Shown here: positions 44,701 to 57,350 of the stretch, one piece after another
Layout of the letters: every line of letters begins with the position of its first letter
Position numbering within the stretch: position 1 is the first letter of the stretch
NCBI RefSeq assembly: GCF_002865645.1
Contig: NW_020194519.1
Span: 312,573 to 376,572, forward strand
DNA: 64,000 nt
Direction of reading: 5' to 3'
Source of the DNA: Hyaloscypha bicolor E
Lineage: Eukaryota > Ascomycota > Leotiomycetes > Helotiales > Hyaloscyphaceae
Position numbers and translations under genes: made by a program
The notes under the pieces: model-generated
What the model was told of the DNA's origin: nothing
The model's input: the letters and a program-made list of their open reading frames with translations, nothing else
Databases searched by the model: none

Positions 44701-47700
44701 ATAATATTACCTAGTATATATCTAGTATATTATTATTATTAAAATAGATTATAATAACTTGAAATACTTTATAATTAAGAGAAAACTAAATAGTTAATAG
44801 ATAAGATAGGTAAAGAAGCTAGCTATTTTTAACTTTATTTTAAAATACTAGCCGGGATATAGTAATTCTATTAATAAGCTATTAAGAAAGCTAGACTTTA
44901 TAGCAGGTATAAATAAAGATACTTTATTATCTATATTTTATAATAAGCTATAGAATATAGAATAGAGAGCCTTATAGGTAGTAATAAAAGAATACTATAC
45001 TATTTCTATAATACTATAGTTTAAGGCCTAGGAAAAAGGAAATAGGTACTTTTTAATTAGTAAGATATTAAGGAATTCTAAAAAGAAAGTCTATTTTAGT
45101 AATAAAGTAATACTAGAGATATTATTACTTGAGCCTATTACTAATACTACTAGTTATAAATAGTATATATTATAAATTCTAGCTATATAAGTAGCTAAGT
45201 TCAAAATAATATACAAGAAAAACAAAGAGATATTACTTAAATTACTATTATAGTACTAAAGGCTTGATTTATTAGTATAATACTAGTAATATAAATAGTT
45301 CTTAAAAAAAGCCTTTACTAGAGCTATTAAGACTTAAGAACTTAATATATCTAGGTTATTAAGATATTAGAATACTATTTATATACTAAATAAGCTAGCT
45401 CTTAAAAAAGAATTACTATAAGCTAACTATAATAATCTTATAGATAGGCATTTTAGTATTAGTAAGATACTAGAGATTCTTTAGAAAAAGTACTTTTAGT
45501 AAAGTATAAAAAAGAATATAAAAGATTATATTAGAACTTATTTTATATATTAATAGACTAAAATAAAGAAATATTTACTATATAATATACTTAGTTTATT
45601 TCCCTTCTCTTCTAAGCTATAATAAGAAATTACTATAGACTTTATTATAGGATTACTTCTTTTTAGGTTTTATAATAAAATCTATAATTCTATATTTACT
45701 ATTATTAATAAATATATGAAAATAGTATAATATATTTTAATTATTAAGGAGATCTTGGCTTCTAAGCTAGTAAAGCTATTTATATATTATATTATTAAAG
45801 ACTTTAGTATATCTATAAATATAATCTTTAATAGAGAATCTATTTTTATAAATAAGTTCTAGTTAAGTTTATATTTTTACTTAAAGGTTTAATAATAGCT
45901 AAATATAGTATTTAACCTATAAACTAATAAATAAATAGAGAATCTAAATTAAACTTTAGAATAGTACTTGAGATATTATATTAGCTATTAGTAGAATAAC
46001 TAGATAATAAAGCTTATTTTTATAAAATTCATATATAATAACTTTATATATTTAATAATAGGATTTTCTTTATTTTATATATTATACGAATTCTATTCTA
46101 GTATTAAACTATATATTAAGAATAATATTTTAGAAAGAAAAGTACCGGTAATATAGGAAAGAATATAAAGAATTCAAGTAAAATAGAAAGTACTAGAGAA
46201 GTAATAGTAAGAAATAATAAATATATAGAAAAAGTACTATAATAAGAAATATATTAATAAGAAGTTTAATATATATAATAAAGTCATGCTTTATATAAAG
46301 AATATTTAATAGCTATAATCTAGTATAAAGCTAGTAAATAGATATCTTGGCTTTTTTAAAGTTCTAGAAATTATAGAAATATATAAATAGATATATTACT
46401 TGAAATTATTACTATTATATTAAATCTAAAATATTTTCTATATTTCTTTCTTAGAACTATAGTATCTATAAGCTAGTATTATAGTAAAACTAGAACCGGT
46501 CGAGATTAAGAGTAAAGAAGAATTCGAGGTGAAATTTATTATAGCCTATAAAAAGAATAGAAAAGAAAAGAAGTATCTCATTTATTAGAAAGGCTATTTA
46601 CTAGCAAATAATATATAGGAACTACTAAATAATCTAGAAAATATAGCTTAAGAATTATAAGAATACTTGAAAAAAAGTAATATTATAATATTATTAGCTA
46701 AATAGAAATATAAAAAATAAATGCTTTTATTAGGAAACTATTAAAAATTATATATTTATTTTTAGAAAAGCTATATAAAAATTATTAAGAACTCTAAAAA
46801 CTCTAATTTCTATATCTTATAAATATCTTATTCTTATAATTATTCTCTATTATTCTTATTATTATTCTTATTAGAATTCTCTTAAGAAATAGATAGTAAA
46901 TTAGCCTATAAAGCTATTAGCTATTAGTAAGAAATAAGGAAGAAGTAAGCTTATTTAATACTAAAGAATATTAATTATATTATTAAAAGTACTTTATATT
47001 TATACTAAGCTAGTAAGAATTACTTGACCTATTTCTTGAATTATTAGAGGAATTTATTAGCCTTAAATAATAGCTTTAATATAAGAAGTATATATAGTTT
47101 AGTATAAAAAAAGAGTAGTAATAGCCTTTTCTCTTTTAAGTAAAGAATAAAGAAGATACTTATATATATTAATAGCTTAAAGAAGGTAGTTTAATTATAT
47201 TATATATATTTAAGGAACTTTAAATAGTATTAGAATAGGGAATAAATAAAGGAATTTATAACTTATAGAATTATATTTCTTATTTTTAAAATAATAATAA
47301 TTATATATTAAGTAATTATTACTCTTAATATAAATAAGGTCAGGAAATTTAGTAATATTCTTGGAATATTAAAGATAATAAGAATAAATTAAGGATATAG
47401 AAGTATTAGCCAAATAGATAATAATAGACTAATGAGTATTATAAGAAGTATTTATCTTAATAAATAAAGAAGTAGAAGAGGGAATTAGAAAGAAACTTAA
47501 ATAAAGCTTAAATAAAGCTTAAAGGAGCTTAAAAGAACTTAAAGAAGGCTTAAAGAAGAAAGGTAAAAGATAAGAAAAAGCTAGATATAATATTATAATT
47601 AAGGAAATAGAAGGTTAGTTAATAAAAAAAGAGAAGCCTTTTTATAATATTCTTTCCCTAAATAGTAATTATGAATTCGGAACTAGCTTTATATTAGAAA

Positions 47701-48060
47701 TACCCAGAAAATTCCAAAGAAGGAATTTATAAATAAACTAGAAGATTAAATTAACTTTTCTAAACTTTTAGGCCTATAAAATAATAATTTATTTATAAAT
47801 AGAAGCTAAGTTAGAATTTATAAATTAATTAGAAGACCAGAATAGCTTTATATCTAATAGTATATACTATACTCGTATTACTTTTATAAGAGGAAATTAC
47901 TAGAGATAATTTGCGAATTAACTAGATAGAATTAGTAAATTATATTCTTAAGTCTATTATCTAGTATAATAATAGAGTAATTATAAGAAGTTTTTAGAGA
48001 GAACTAGTAGCCAGAAAAGTTTTAGGGAGTTATTTATAAAGCTATTTATAGTTCTTTTTA
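41750..48060 (+). pseudogene. Gag-pol remnant of the second gypsy element
   Basis: Readable reverse-transcriptase fragments include YIKLNLKNTYYQL, VYLNNILIYLENPE, KIEFLGFIISLDNI and SFINFYQRFIYKYF. The catalytic Asp-Asp is Asn-Asn (44076-44081). Later fragments (YFIYQ..KKYLLYNILSLFP, TIDFIIGLLL) look like an integrase. All frames carry many stops. Confidence 0.7.
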
Positions 48061-48104
48061 GTCTCTTGGGAATAAGGGCCTAAAAAAAAAATTAATATAA
48101 TAAA

Positions 48105-48422
48105 TATATATAATAGTATATAGATAGGTATTAGATATCGTGAATCTAGTTTTCTAATTTAGGTAAAGCTTATAATTAGAATTATACGAGTAATTGAAAT
48201 TATATGAATTATATAAGATTATATTTCCTAGTTAAGTAAAGTATTTTATAGGCTTAACTAAATACTAAGAAATATATAAAGAGATACTCTTAGCTTTAGA
48301 AAGAGGTATTAATTAGTCTTTTATTAGAATTAATTCTTGAAATTAGTTATACTTATAAGTATTACTTTATAGCTTATTTACCTTAACTATTTATACTTTA
48401 TTTTACTATTATATGCCTTATA
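48105..48422 (+). repeat. 3' LTR of second gypsy element
   Basis: 318 bp; same sequence as the 5' LTR plus a 20-bp insertion. It is directly followed by copia sequence equivalent to position 26537 of copy A. Confidence 0.75.
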
Positions 48423-49331
48423 TATTTCTCCGGAAATTATTAATACGAATCTAGCTATAACTTCGAAACCCGTAATAACTACTTTAAGTCTTATAATTAT
48501 AATAATTATATTCTAAAGTTACGTTTTATATATAAGAAACCCGAATACTATTTATAGAAGTATATACTAAAAGAATAAGAAGCTAAAAAGGCTTAATTTA
48601 GAAATAAAAATATTTATTAGTTTAGATTCCGAAATATTTATAACTTTAATAAATACTTTAGTAGTATTTATATATAGTATATTACTAAAGCTAAAAGTAA
48701 AGAAAATAATAAAAATAGTAAAAATAAATTAGTAAATAATACTTTTAAGGCTTTATTAGTAAAAACAAATAAAAAAGAAAAATACTATTTAGATTTCTAT
48801 TTTACTTTAGTTAAAAGCTTTTTAGTTACTTTTACTATTTTTGCTTTACTAATAACTATAGCTAATATTCTTATAAATAACCTTATTTTCTTTTTCCTTA
48901 TATACTAGATAATAAGCAAAAACTATATTTTAAAGCCTATTAAACCCTTAATAGAAAATGCCTAGACTTTTATAATTAATAATATATTAAAATATAATAC
49001 TTACTATTTTTATAGAATTATAATTAATACTAGAGTCTCTAGATATTTAATTACTAGTTCTAACTAATTCCAAGCTTTCTAGTAAACTAATAATAGTATT
49101 AAACTTAATAAAACTACTAAAGGTTAAGTTAATATCTAGTTTAGTATTGGATCTATATTTTCTATTAGATCTATAATAATAAATATACTAATTAGGTAAA
49201 TATAATTCTATATTATATTTTTAAAAACTTTATTTTTACTTAGCTTAACTAATATAAATAAGCTAGAGGTCTATTTTAATAATCTTACTAATTATTTTAT
49301 TACTTTTACTAGAAAATATATATTTATAGTA

Positions 49332-49488
49332 TTCCTTTATCCGGTAAAATATAGTCTATACTAGTAAGAGGGCCTGGTTTAGGGCAAAAAAATATACCTT
49401 TATTTAGAAACTTATTAGTTATAAATCGCCTTTTGCCCTAAGCCAGGCTCCCTTACTTATATAAACTATATCTTACCGGACAAAGAAA
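49332..49488. mobile_element. 157-bp MITE-like hairpin inside copia copy B
   Basis: The ends are inverted repeats (left TTTATCCGGTAAAATATAGT, right complement TTTGTCCGGTAAGATATAGT), extending through AGGGCCTGGTTTAGGGCAAAA against GGAGCCTGGCTTAGGGCAAAA. Copia copy A reads straight through the same place at about 27447, which shows this is an insertion. It is much richer in GC than its surroundings. TA lies at both edges, suggesting a Tc1/mariner-type MITE, but the duplication is not fully certain. Confidence 0.75.
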
Positions 49489-52229
49489 TAATATTTCGGA
49501 TACTCTTTCTTACTTTAGAATACTATATTATAAGGCTTTATTTCCGAATTCTTTATTTATAATTCTTGCTTTTTTATAAAAGTTAAATTATAATATCTAT
49601 ATTATTATTTTAGTTATTTATCTATTAGTAAGCTCCGAAATATACTAGAATAAGCAGGCTATAATATTAATATAAAAGCCCCTAAATACCTTATAAAGTA
49701 TTATAAGTAATATTAGAAATATAGCTAATTACCCGAATAATTCAAGTTTAATCTAAGATATAATATTAGTTTTAATTATTTTATTATTATTAATATTTTC
49801 TATATTTCCAGTAAGCCTATACTTTATATTATTAATAAAGGTACTTAATATTAAGTTAGCTAATAGCTCTAGAATATTAGTATAATATATATCTGGGATA
49901 TATTTAAATAATACTAGATTAATAACTATTTAGGCCCTTCTAATTAGATTATAGCAGATACCGGGAAGTAGTTTATTAGTAAGAAGTTTGCTTAGCTTAT
50001 AAATATTATAAGAACTAAGATTAAGATTGTCTCTATAAAAGCTTATAACTTTATTAGAATTATAGAATACTATTATAGCCCGATCTAATATACTTATCTT
50101 ATTATTATAACTAAAGTTAATAGAATTAATAAAGATACTATACTTTAAATAGCTTTTAAGGCTATTAATAACTTTATAGAACCTAATAGTATTATTCTAA
50201 TTCTTTTAGTTTATAGTACTTTATCTTAAATAACCAGATATAATACTCTATTACTTATTATATTATAGTAATTAGTAGTATTTAAGAAGGTAGTAGTAGA
50301 AATTTAGAAGCTTTAAGCTAGATATTAAATTATAAATCCTTTAAATATTCGAAATAGTTCTAGTATTACTAATATTTATAAATTACTTCTGAATTTAAAT
50401 ATTCTTATTTAGTATAAAGAAAATACTAGTTAACTTAGTAGTTAGAATAAATTATATAAGCTAGTAGCTATTAATAGAAAGAACTATATACTAGCTCTAT
50501 TATATAGTAATATTACTTTCTATTTAACCTTTATAAAGCTCTTTTATATAAGAGATATTAAGGTTATTACTAATAGCCCCGAACCTAAATCTATTTTCGA
50601 ATCTAATAATAAAACTAAAGGTAATATAAGTATAATTCCTCTTATTATTTCTGCTATTTTACTAAAGTATAATAGAGAATACCTTTATAAAACCCCGGAT
50701 ATTATAGTATTCCTATAGGATAATAAACTATATAAGAATTCCCGTTAAGTTAAAGTTACTAGACTTCTAAAAAAGAATATATTTAAAGTTATTTCTAGAT
50801 CTCAGATACTAAAGAAAATAGATATTTTTAATTTCTGGTTTATTAATAAGATTAAGAATAAGAATATAAAAAAAGAGCTTAAGAAATCGAGACTAGTTAT
50901 TTAAACCTATAATAATAGTAAGAAATATATAATATTAATATAATTACTTACTATTTAATATATTAGCTAGAGAATTATTCTTAGTATTACTATTATAATA
51001 ATAAATATTATGAAATTATATTTATATAATATCTTATAAGCTTATATCTAATTAATAACCTTATTTAATTATAATTTCTATATTAACTTACCTTATAAGC
51101 TTACTAGAGAGCTAAATTTAAAGAATAATTCTATTCTAAAGGTTATAAAACTACTATATAATATATTAGAAGCTAGAAACTATTAGTTTAAAACTTACTA
51201 TTCCTATTATATTAATAAGCTTTCTATAAAATAATTAACTTATAATTCTTACTGCCTTTATAGTAAGTAATTCTTCGGAATTATTAGCCTTTAAACTAAT
51301 AATACTTTATTTATTAGAACTAATAATTTTGCGAAAATAAAGTAACTAAAGCTTTATAAGACTAAGTTCTTAGCTAAGAAGTATGAATTCCTTGCTTTTA
51401 ACTATAATCTCAAGTTTAATAAAAGTATTATTTATATAAATACTACTAGAATTACTTTTATATAAGAATACTAATATAAAAATCTCTAAATTATTTCTAT
51501 AAAAAATACTACTACTATAAGTAATAGAGGTACTATTTATTAAAATCTCTTTATTAAGGACTAATATATTATCTAATATACTAGAAAAGTATATATTATA
51601 TTAGTCTATTAACTAGAAGCTTAATATAACCTATTAATTATTACTTAAGCTATTAAACCCTCGAAAACTAATATAAAGGTATTTAATAAGTATATTTAAT
51701 AGTAAATTGAAAATATTACTAGAGAACTAAGATTTATAAAGCTAGTAAAGAAGTTCTTATATTTAATTATTTTTATATATACTAATATTATTTACTAGTT
51801 CTCTACTAAATATAAAAGAGTTATTAGAAGTATTCTAGCTTTGGAACTTTATAATATAGCTTATAGTTTTAATATAGGTGCTTTAGTTAAATTTATAATT
51901 AATAGAATACTAGAAATAGAACTACTATTAGTTATTTATATAGATTCGAAGTTATTATATAAATACCTTATTAAATTAGGTATTATTTGAGAGAAATATT
52001 TAATAATTAATATAATATATTTCTACTAGATATATAAATAATAAGAGATTATAGAAATTAAGTAAATTAAGGAAAAATCGAATTCTACTAATTCTATAAT
52101 AAAATTAAAGCTATTAAATACCCTTAAGTGCCTTATTAATATAAATATTATATAGTTAGATATAAAGAAATAGGTTAAATATAAATAGAATAGGAAATAG
52201 ATATAAGAATAAGAGAATATATATAGAGA

Positions 52230-52510
52230 TTTCTTTAGTATCTGGTATCTTAGTATCTAGTATCTAGGTATCTAGTATTTGAGTATCTGGTACTAGGCCG
52301 GATTAGGAAATTAAGTATCTAGATATCTAATATCTAGTATCTAGATATCTGGTATCTAAGTATCTGGTACTAGGCCGGATTAGGAAATATAAATATATAG
52401 AAAAGGAAATTATATATAAAAGACTATAGCCTTTAGTATATAATTAAAATCTTAAAAGTAATATAGATATATAAAGTATTTGGGGAATCTAGTACTAGGC
52501 CGGATTAGGG
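52230..52510 (+). repeat. Local repeats of GTATCTGGTACTAGGCCGG-type units near the copia B 3' end
   Basis: TATCTAGTATCTAGG-like units are reiterated, and the block GGTACTAGGCCGGATTAGG appears at about 52285, 52367 and (variant) 52490; copy A has it once (about 38160). This is local expansion next to the 3' LTR. Confidence 0.75.
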
Positions 52511-52900
52511 AATTTGTATATAATTAGAAAAGAGTACTATTTTCTATTTTTCGCTTTTTTTAGAGAATTTCTAGTATTAGTATAGCTATTTCTTTAGAAG
52601 TTATATATATAGTTACGGGATATAGGATATGAGATATAAGTAATAGGATATAAATAATAGAATATAAAATACGAGATATAGTTATATAACCTTATATCTT
52701 ATTAGTAATTCAACTAATAGACTAGATTCCTTTAGGCTTAGCAGATTTAGAAATCGTATATTAATACTATAATACTATAATTTCTATTTCTAAATAATAA
52801 CTTTACTAATTTATATAAATAGTATTTTACGACTATATAATAGTATTATATATTTCTAGTAAACTAATATTAAGGTTTTAATTTTTAATTTCTTTTTAAT

Positions 52901-54510
52901 TATTAGTATAGCTATTTCTTTAAAAGTTATATATATAATTATAAGACTCGAGATATAAGATATAGTTATATAATCTTATATTCTATAAATAACTTAATTA
53001 GTAAACTAGATTTTATTAGGCTTAATAGATTTAAAAATTATATATTAATATTATAATATTATAATTTTTATTTCTAAATAATAACTATTTTACTAATTTA
53101 ATATATTTATATTTTAAATATATTATTAGTAAACTAATACTGATTAGTTAGTATTTATATATTAGAAAAAGATTTTACTAATTAGAAAAGAATTTAGTAG
53201 CCTAAAATAAATAATTTGTTTTTAGTTAAAAGAAAGAACTAGTATTAATTCCAGAAAAGTATTTAATAGTTTAAAAAGAAAATATTAGCTCTTATTAATT
53301 AATAAATAATTAGCTATTTAATTAATTAATTATTTATTTAACTTTTACTATTTTTTAAAACTAACTTTTTTTAGCCTTAAAATTACTTTTTTTAGAAACT
53401 ATTCTTTCTATTTATATAATACTTATATTTATAAAATTCTTTTTTTCGAAATATATATCTTATATATATTCTTAAAACTTTTTAATTATTATTTCGATTT
53501 TATTATTAAATCGAGCTTTTTAAATATTAGATTCTCTCGGAATTATAATATTTTACTTTCTAAATTTCTTATTATAAACGAAATTTTTATTTTAATACCT
53601 TTAATAATATCTAGATATTTAAATATTTAAATATCTAAATACTTTTATTATTAAATCTTTTCTATAAATTTATTATAAACTATCTTATTTTTAAATATTC
53701 TTTATTATAAATTATATATATATACTAAAAAAAAACTAAACTCAATTTAGTATAAAAAAATATATAAAAAAGCTAATTAAGAAATAAGAAATTAATATTA
53801 ATATTATTAATATTATAAAGATAAATTTTTAGAAATATCTAAATATTAAGCTATATTAGTATATTTTATATAGTATTTCTAATAAAAACCTATAGAATTT
53901 ATTTAAGAATAATTTTAAAGATTTTAATAATATAATTTTTAATTAATATAATTATATTAAACTATAAATTCTTCGAAAATACCTTTAGGATAATAATATT
54001 TATATTAAATAGAACTATATATATCTTATTATAATATAGTTTTTATTTAATATTATTTAAGAAGAAATAATATATATTTAATATAAAATTAATATTATTA
54101 AAAATAGTTTAATTAGAATAGATTTTCTAAATAAACCTATTATATTAGTTTATTTTATACTAGGAAGAATTAAATAAATGAGAATTAAGTATTTTTAGTT
54201 AATTATTTAATTAAATTAAAACTATTTATTATTTTTATTATTTTTATTATTATTAGATTTATTAAATCCGAAACTCCTTTAATTAATACTTATTATTATT
54301 ATAAAAAAAACTTATTAGAAAAGTAATAAAGATATATTTTAAAATATAAAAGTATAATAGAACTAATAATAGTTTTAATTATAATTTTTCTTTAATATTT
54401 ATTAATATATAAATCTTTTAGAAAAAATACTAATAAAAGCTTTTTCTATTATATTAAAGAAACTAATATAAGACTACTTTTATAATAATTGGCTTTCTTA
54501 ATATATATTA
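52901..54510 (+). mobile_element. Copia copy C, 5' LTR and 5' region only
   Basis: A 239-bp LTR-like segment (52901-53139, TATTAG..AACTAATA) is followed by CTGATTAGTTAGTATT, matching the sequence after the 5' LTR of copy A. Further matches to copy A are at 53510-53600 and 54240-54505. The copy ends where an AT-rich inverted-repeat unit begins at about 54515. Confidence 0.65.
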
Positions 54511-54514
54511 TAGC

Positions 54515-55160
54515 ATAATTAGTATATTAAAAAATAATTAAGGTAATTAATTATATTTAATTAAATTAAGTAAATAATTAATTATAATTTAATTATTAAC
54601 TTTTAAAAAAAATTAATTATTAGAAAAATTATAATTAAATATAATTAATTATTTCTAATTATTATGTAAAACCCATATAAAAGTTATATAAGTAATAAAT
54701 TCTGTTCTTTTTCTTTAAATAATATATTACTAAAGTATAAAGAGAGTAAAGGTTAATTAATTTCTAAAGACAAGAGAAGGAGAGTAAGGTAATATATATG
54801 TGAATTATTTGCTCTGTATATCACATGACCGTACCCACGTGACTAGAGAAGTCAAAACCCCTACTATAGTACTTATTTAACAAGATAAGTAAAGCGAGTA
54901 AAGGCGGGATACTAGCTATTAAGCCTATAATAGTAAGGCAATATCTAAATTAGGGTAAAATACGCTTTACTTTTGTGCTATAACGCTTATATTATCTTTG
55001 TAGTCACGTGTAATAACACGTGACCCAGTAATTAATTATATTTAATTAAATTAAGCAAATAATTAATTATAATTTGATTACTATAATTCTGACTTAATTT
55101 AATTTAATTACCGGCTAATAATTGTAATTAATTAAATTATTTAATATACTAAGTATAATA
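54515..55160. repeat. AT-rich inverted/direct repeat unit with CACGTGAC boxes
   Basis: The block AATTAATTATATTTAATTAA is present at both 54545-54640 and 55027-55090, and the outer ends (ATAATTAGTATATTAAA and complement ATACTTAGTATATTAAA) are inverted. The 400-bp centre is less AT-rich and has three CACGTGAC/CACATGAC boxes. It could be a non-autonomous element or a solo relic; type unknown. Confidence 0.45.
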
Positions 55161-56762
55161 AGTCATATTTTATTAAAATTACTTTATTTTAATAGTTTTA
55201 ATATTTTAGTTATATAATAAAAACTAGTATCTTTTATATATAACTTATAAGAATTATATAAGAAAACTGGATTTTTTATAGTTTTAGATAATAGTTCCTC
55301 TTTTATATTTAATTAATTAAGCTTTTATATACTATATATTATTTATACTTTATTATTTATACTTTATTATTTATACTTTATTATTTATACTTTATTATTT
55401 ATACTTTATTATTTATACTTTATTATTTATATCTTTAATCTTATTATTTTATTATTAAGTTATATTTTATATTCTAATATATTTTATATAGGTTTTTTGT
55501 TTTACTATAGTTTTTTTCTTATATTATTCTTTTATATTTTAAGAATAATAATAATTATAAATATATAATATTTAAGAAATATTTATATAATAAGGGTTTT
55601 TTTCTTTTATTTCATAATTATTATTATATATTCTATTTTCTAGATATATTAGTACTAGTTTAAGAAGTTATATAAAACTTTAATTTATATATATAATTAG
55701 TCTTTTTAATATATTAATTCTTAGAATTCCTTATTTTTAATTATTTATATTAAGAGTTTTAAGATTATTACTTTTACTTATTTAACTTTCTATTCTCTTT
55801 TCTTTTATTTATATATTTAATATTTATATATAGTTCGAAATTCATATAATAATTAAATTAGTTAGAAATATAGTAAATAAGTATATAAAACGTGAATTTA
55901 AAATATAGGAGGCAAATATATTATAATTTTAAAATATAAGAAATAAATATATTATATTTTTAAAATATAATAAATAAAAATACTACATTTTCCAAAGAAA
56001 AATAGGAAATTAATATACTATATCTTTAGTATAAAGTTAATTATATAGAATAATACTTGGCTATTGCATTCGAGGCTTTTATAGAAGAATCGAGATATAA
56101 TATTAATAAGATTTGAAGGTTTGGCAAAATTATTTTATTGCAAATATTTAATTTGTACGATTCTAAGGCTAAATTGGTTCCTTAGCAATGGACTTGGGGA
56201 ATGCCGAGCGCTAAGCCAAAAAAGGATTCTGCCATCGACACCCCTAATCGACACCGGGGGGGGAGGCGGGGTCGTTTTAATCTTTCCCAAAACGCCTAAC
56301 CAGTTAGAAAAAGGAATCCGGATGTGGTTAGTGCCTTCCTCGGTTTCCTCTCTAACTCAGCCGCCCCATGAAACGAAACGAAATCGCTGCATCGCATTCT
56401 GATTTTGCCCCTGTTACCACCTCTTATCGTTGAGCGTCCACATCATACCTCGTCGAGAGCAGGACGCGGAGTCTGACTTGACGATTCTGCATCGGGTCGG
56501 TGGCGATCATTGAATATTAGTTCAGCAGGTTCCTTGCACCATACTTCGAGGCGGCTTGCAACCGTCTTGTACCTTTGCTATTCTTGTCGGCATTCTGTAT
56601 CACGATTGGCTCCTTCATTTTTTGCGCCCAGGATTTGATGATCGTACCGCCCTTGTCCCAGTCGTTAATCGAACGAGGCAATCCTGTTTCGTGCCAGCTG
56701 GGGCGCCTACATTATCTACCGCACGACATCTTCTATGCACGCAGCTCAGCCTTTTCGAACCA
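55161..56762. other. AT-rich to balanced transition without a gene
   Basis: Sequence up to about 56060 is AT-rich relic DNA with a 14-bp tandem repeat. From about 56100 composition becomes balanced. Frames at 56121-56402 have no recognisable domain. Confidence 0.5.
55341..55430 (+). repeat. 14-bp tandem repeat (ATTTATACTTTATT), about 6 copies
   Basis: Perfect or near-perfect units of ATTTATACTTTATT run for about 90 bp in AT-rich DNA. Confidence 0.85.
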
Positions 56763-57044
56763 ATGTATAAAGAACTTCCAAACCACAGATCCATTCGACT
56801 CTTAGATATTGCCCCTGGGCAGGCTACAGATCCCGTGAGGGCCAATCTCCTGATTCTGGATGACTTATACGAGGGTGCAGAATTTGAGGCCCTGTCTTAC
56901 GTTTGGGGGACACAAGATGACCCCGTAGACATTATTTGCAACAAGGAGGCTGTTTCTGTGACGAAAAACCTGAACAGCGCTCTTCGACGACTTCGTTATG
57001 CTGATAAGTCGCGGAGAGTCTGGATCGACGCACTTTGCATATAA
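56763..57044 (+). pseudogene. Truncated HET (heterokaryon incompatibility) domain gene
   Basis: From ATG 56763 the frame reads a typical HET N-terminus: SIRLLDIAPG, then EFEALSYVWGTQDD, VSVTKNLNSALRRLR and RRVWIDALCI. It ends at a stop exactly where the family normally continues with Asn-Gln and a few hundred more residues. HET proteins trigger cell death after fusion of unlike hyphae; this fragment lacks most of the domain. The open frame also extends upstream of 56763 without an ATG. Sequence from 57043 on belongs to a dispersed repeat also seen at 59329, which suggests the gene was cut by rearrangement. Confidence 0.75.
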
Positions 57045-57118
57045 GTCAATTGATACCGAACGAAACACCTCGGAAACTTGAGATTTTGACCTCTGTTTTC
57101 TGAGGGGTTTCGTTTTTG
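57026..57118 (+). repeat. Dispersed repeat, copy 1 (copy 2 at 59310-59402)
   Basis: GACCTCTGTTTTCTGAGGGG and flanking sequence occur in both copies, with about three quarters identity over 75-90 bp. In copy 1 it replaces the rest of the HET domain. Both copies read in one frame as VN.YQRK..NLRF.PLFSEGF, with stops in copy 1. Confidence 0.7.
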
Positions 57119-57350
57119 TAGTAAGGACCCTCCTTAGCCACCAACATCTGTCAGAAGCCACAATCGCTGAGGGGCCCAATGTCACGAATACAATATCAGG
57201 GGTCTGGAAAACATGGTTGTATTGCCTCTGCACAGCTCCCAAGAGCTCTGGAGTATTTAACCTAGCATGCACGTATGAGTCATCAATATCACGTGCCGAA
57301 AACACGTGTGGTTACGTAAGCATAAGAGCTGGCGAGCCGTATCACCCATA

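Larger units (their letters stand above)
41403..48422 (+). mobile_element. Second Ty3/gypsy-type LTR retrotransposon
   Basis: LTR-like direct repeats at 41403-41700 and 48105-48422 match along their length; the right one is 20 bp longer because of an extra segment CTAGTTAAGTAAAGTA near 48230. Internal sequence of 6.4 kb contains gag-like, reverse transcriptase (about 43740-44350), RNase H and integrase (about 45480-46100) remnants. Both sides lack a clear target duplication, and the right LTR abuts a copia fragment missing its 5' third, so a deletion or rearrangement probably occurred. Confidence 0.75.
48423..52869 (+). mobile_element. Copia copy B, 5'-truncated, with 3' LTR
   Basis: Collinear with copia copy A from its position 26537 to its 3' LTR, but without the gypsy insertion. 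It begins inside gag, directly against the right LTR of the second gypsy element, so LTR and 5' gag are missing. The 3' LTR is 52575-52869, lengthened by an internal repeat. Most differences from copy A are transitions. Confidence 0.8.
23641..56060. other. 32-kb AT-rich, RIP-degraded retrotransposon block
   Basis: Base composition changes abruptly at about 23641, just after GTGAAAACTTGCAACTTT, to very AT-rich sequence dominated by TA dinucleotides, and returns to balanced composition at about 56060. Almost no long open frame survives. Recognisable pieces are copia and gypsy retrotransposons in which Gln, Arg and Trp codons have become stops, as expected from C-to-T change on either strand. 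A GC-richer island (39420-40620) interrupts it. The parts 23641-24415, 38511-39419, 40621-41402 and 55161-56060 show no identifiable gene. Confidence 0.85.

Noticed and set aside
55341..55430. CRISPR-like or regularly spaced repeat
   Set aside because: Units are directly adjacent with no spacers; it is a plain tandem repeat in a eukaryotic genome.
23641..56060. Insertion of mitochondrial DNA
   Set aside because: AT-richness is explained by mutated LTR elements with readable copia and gypsy domains.
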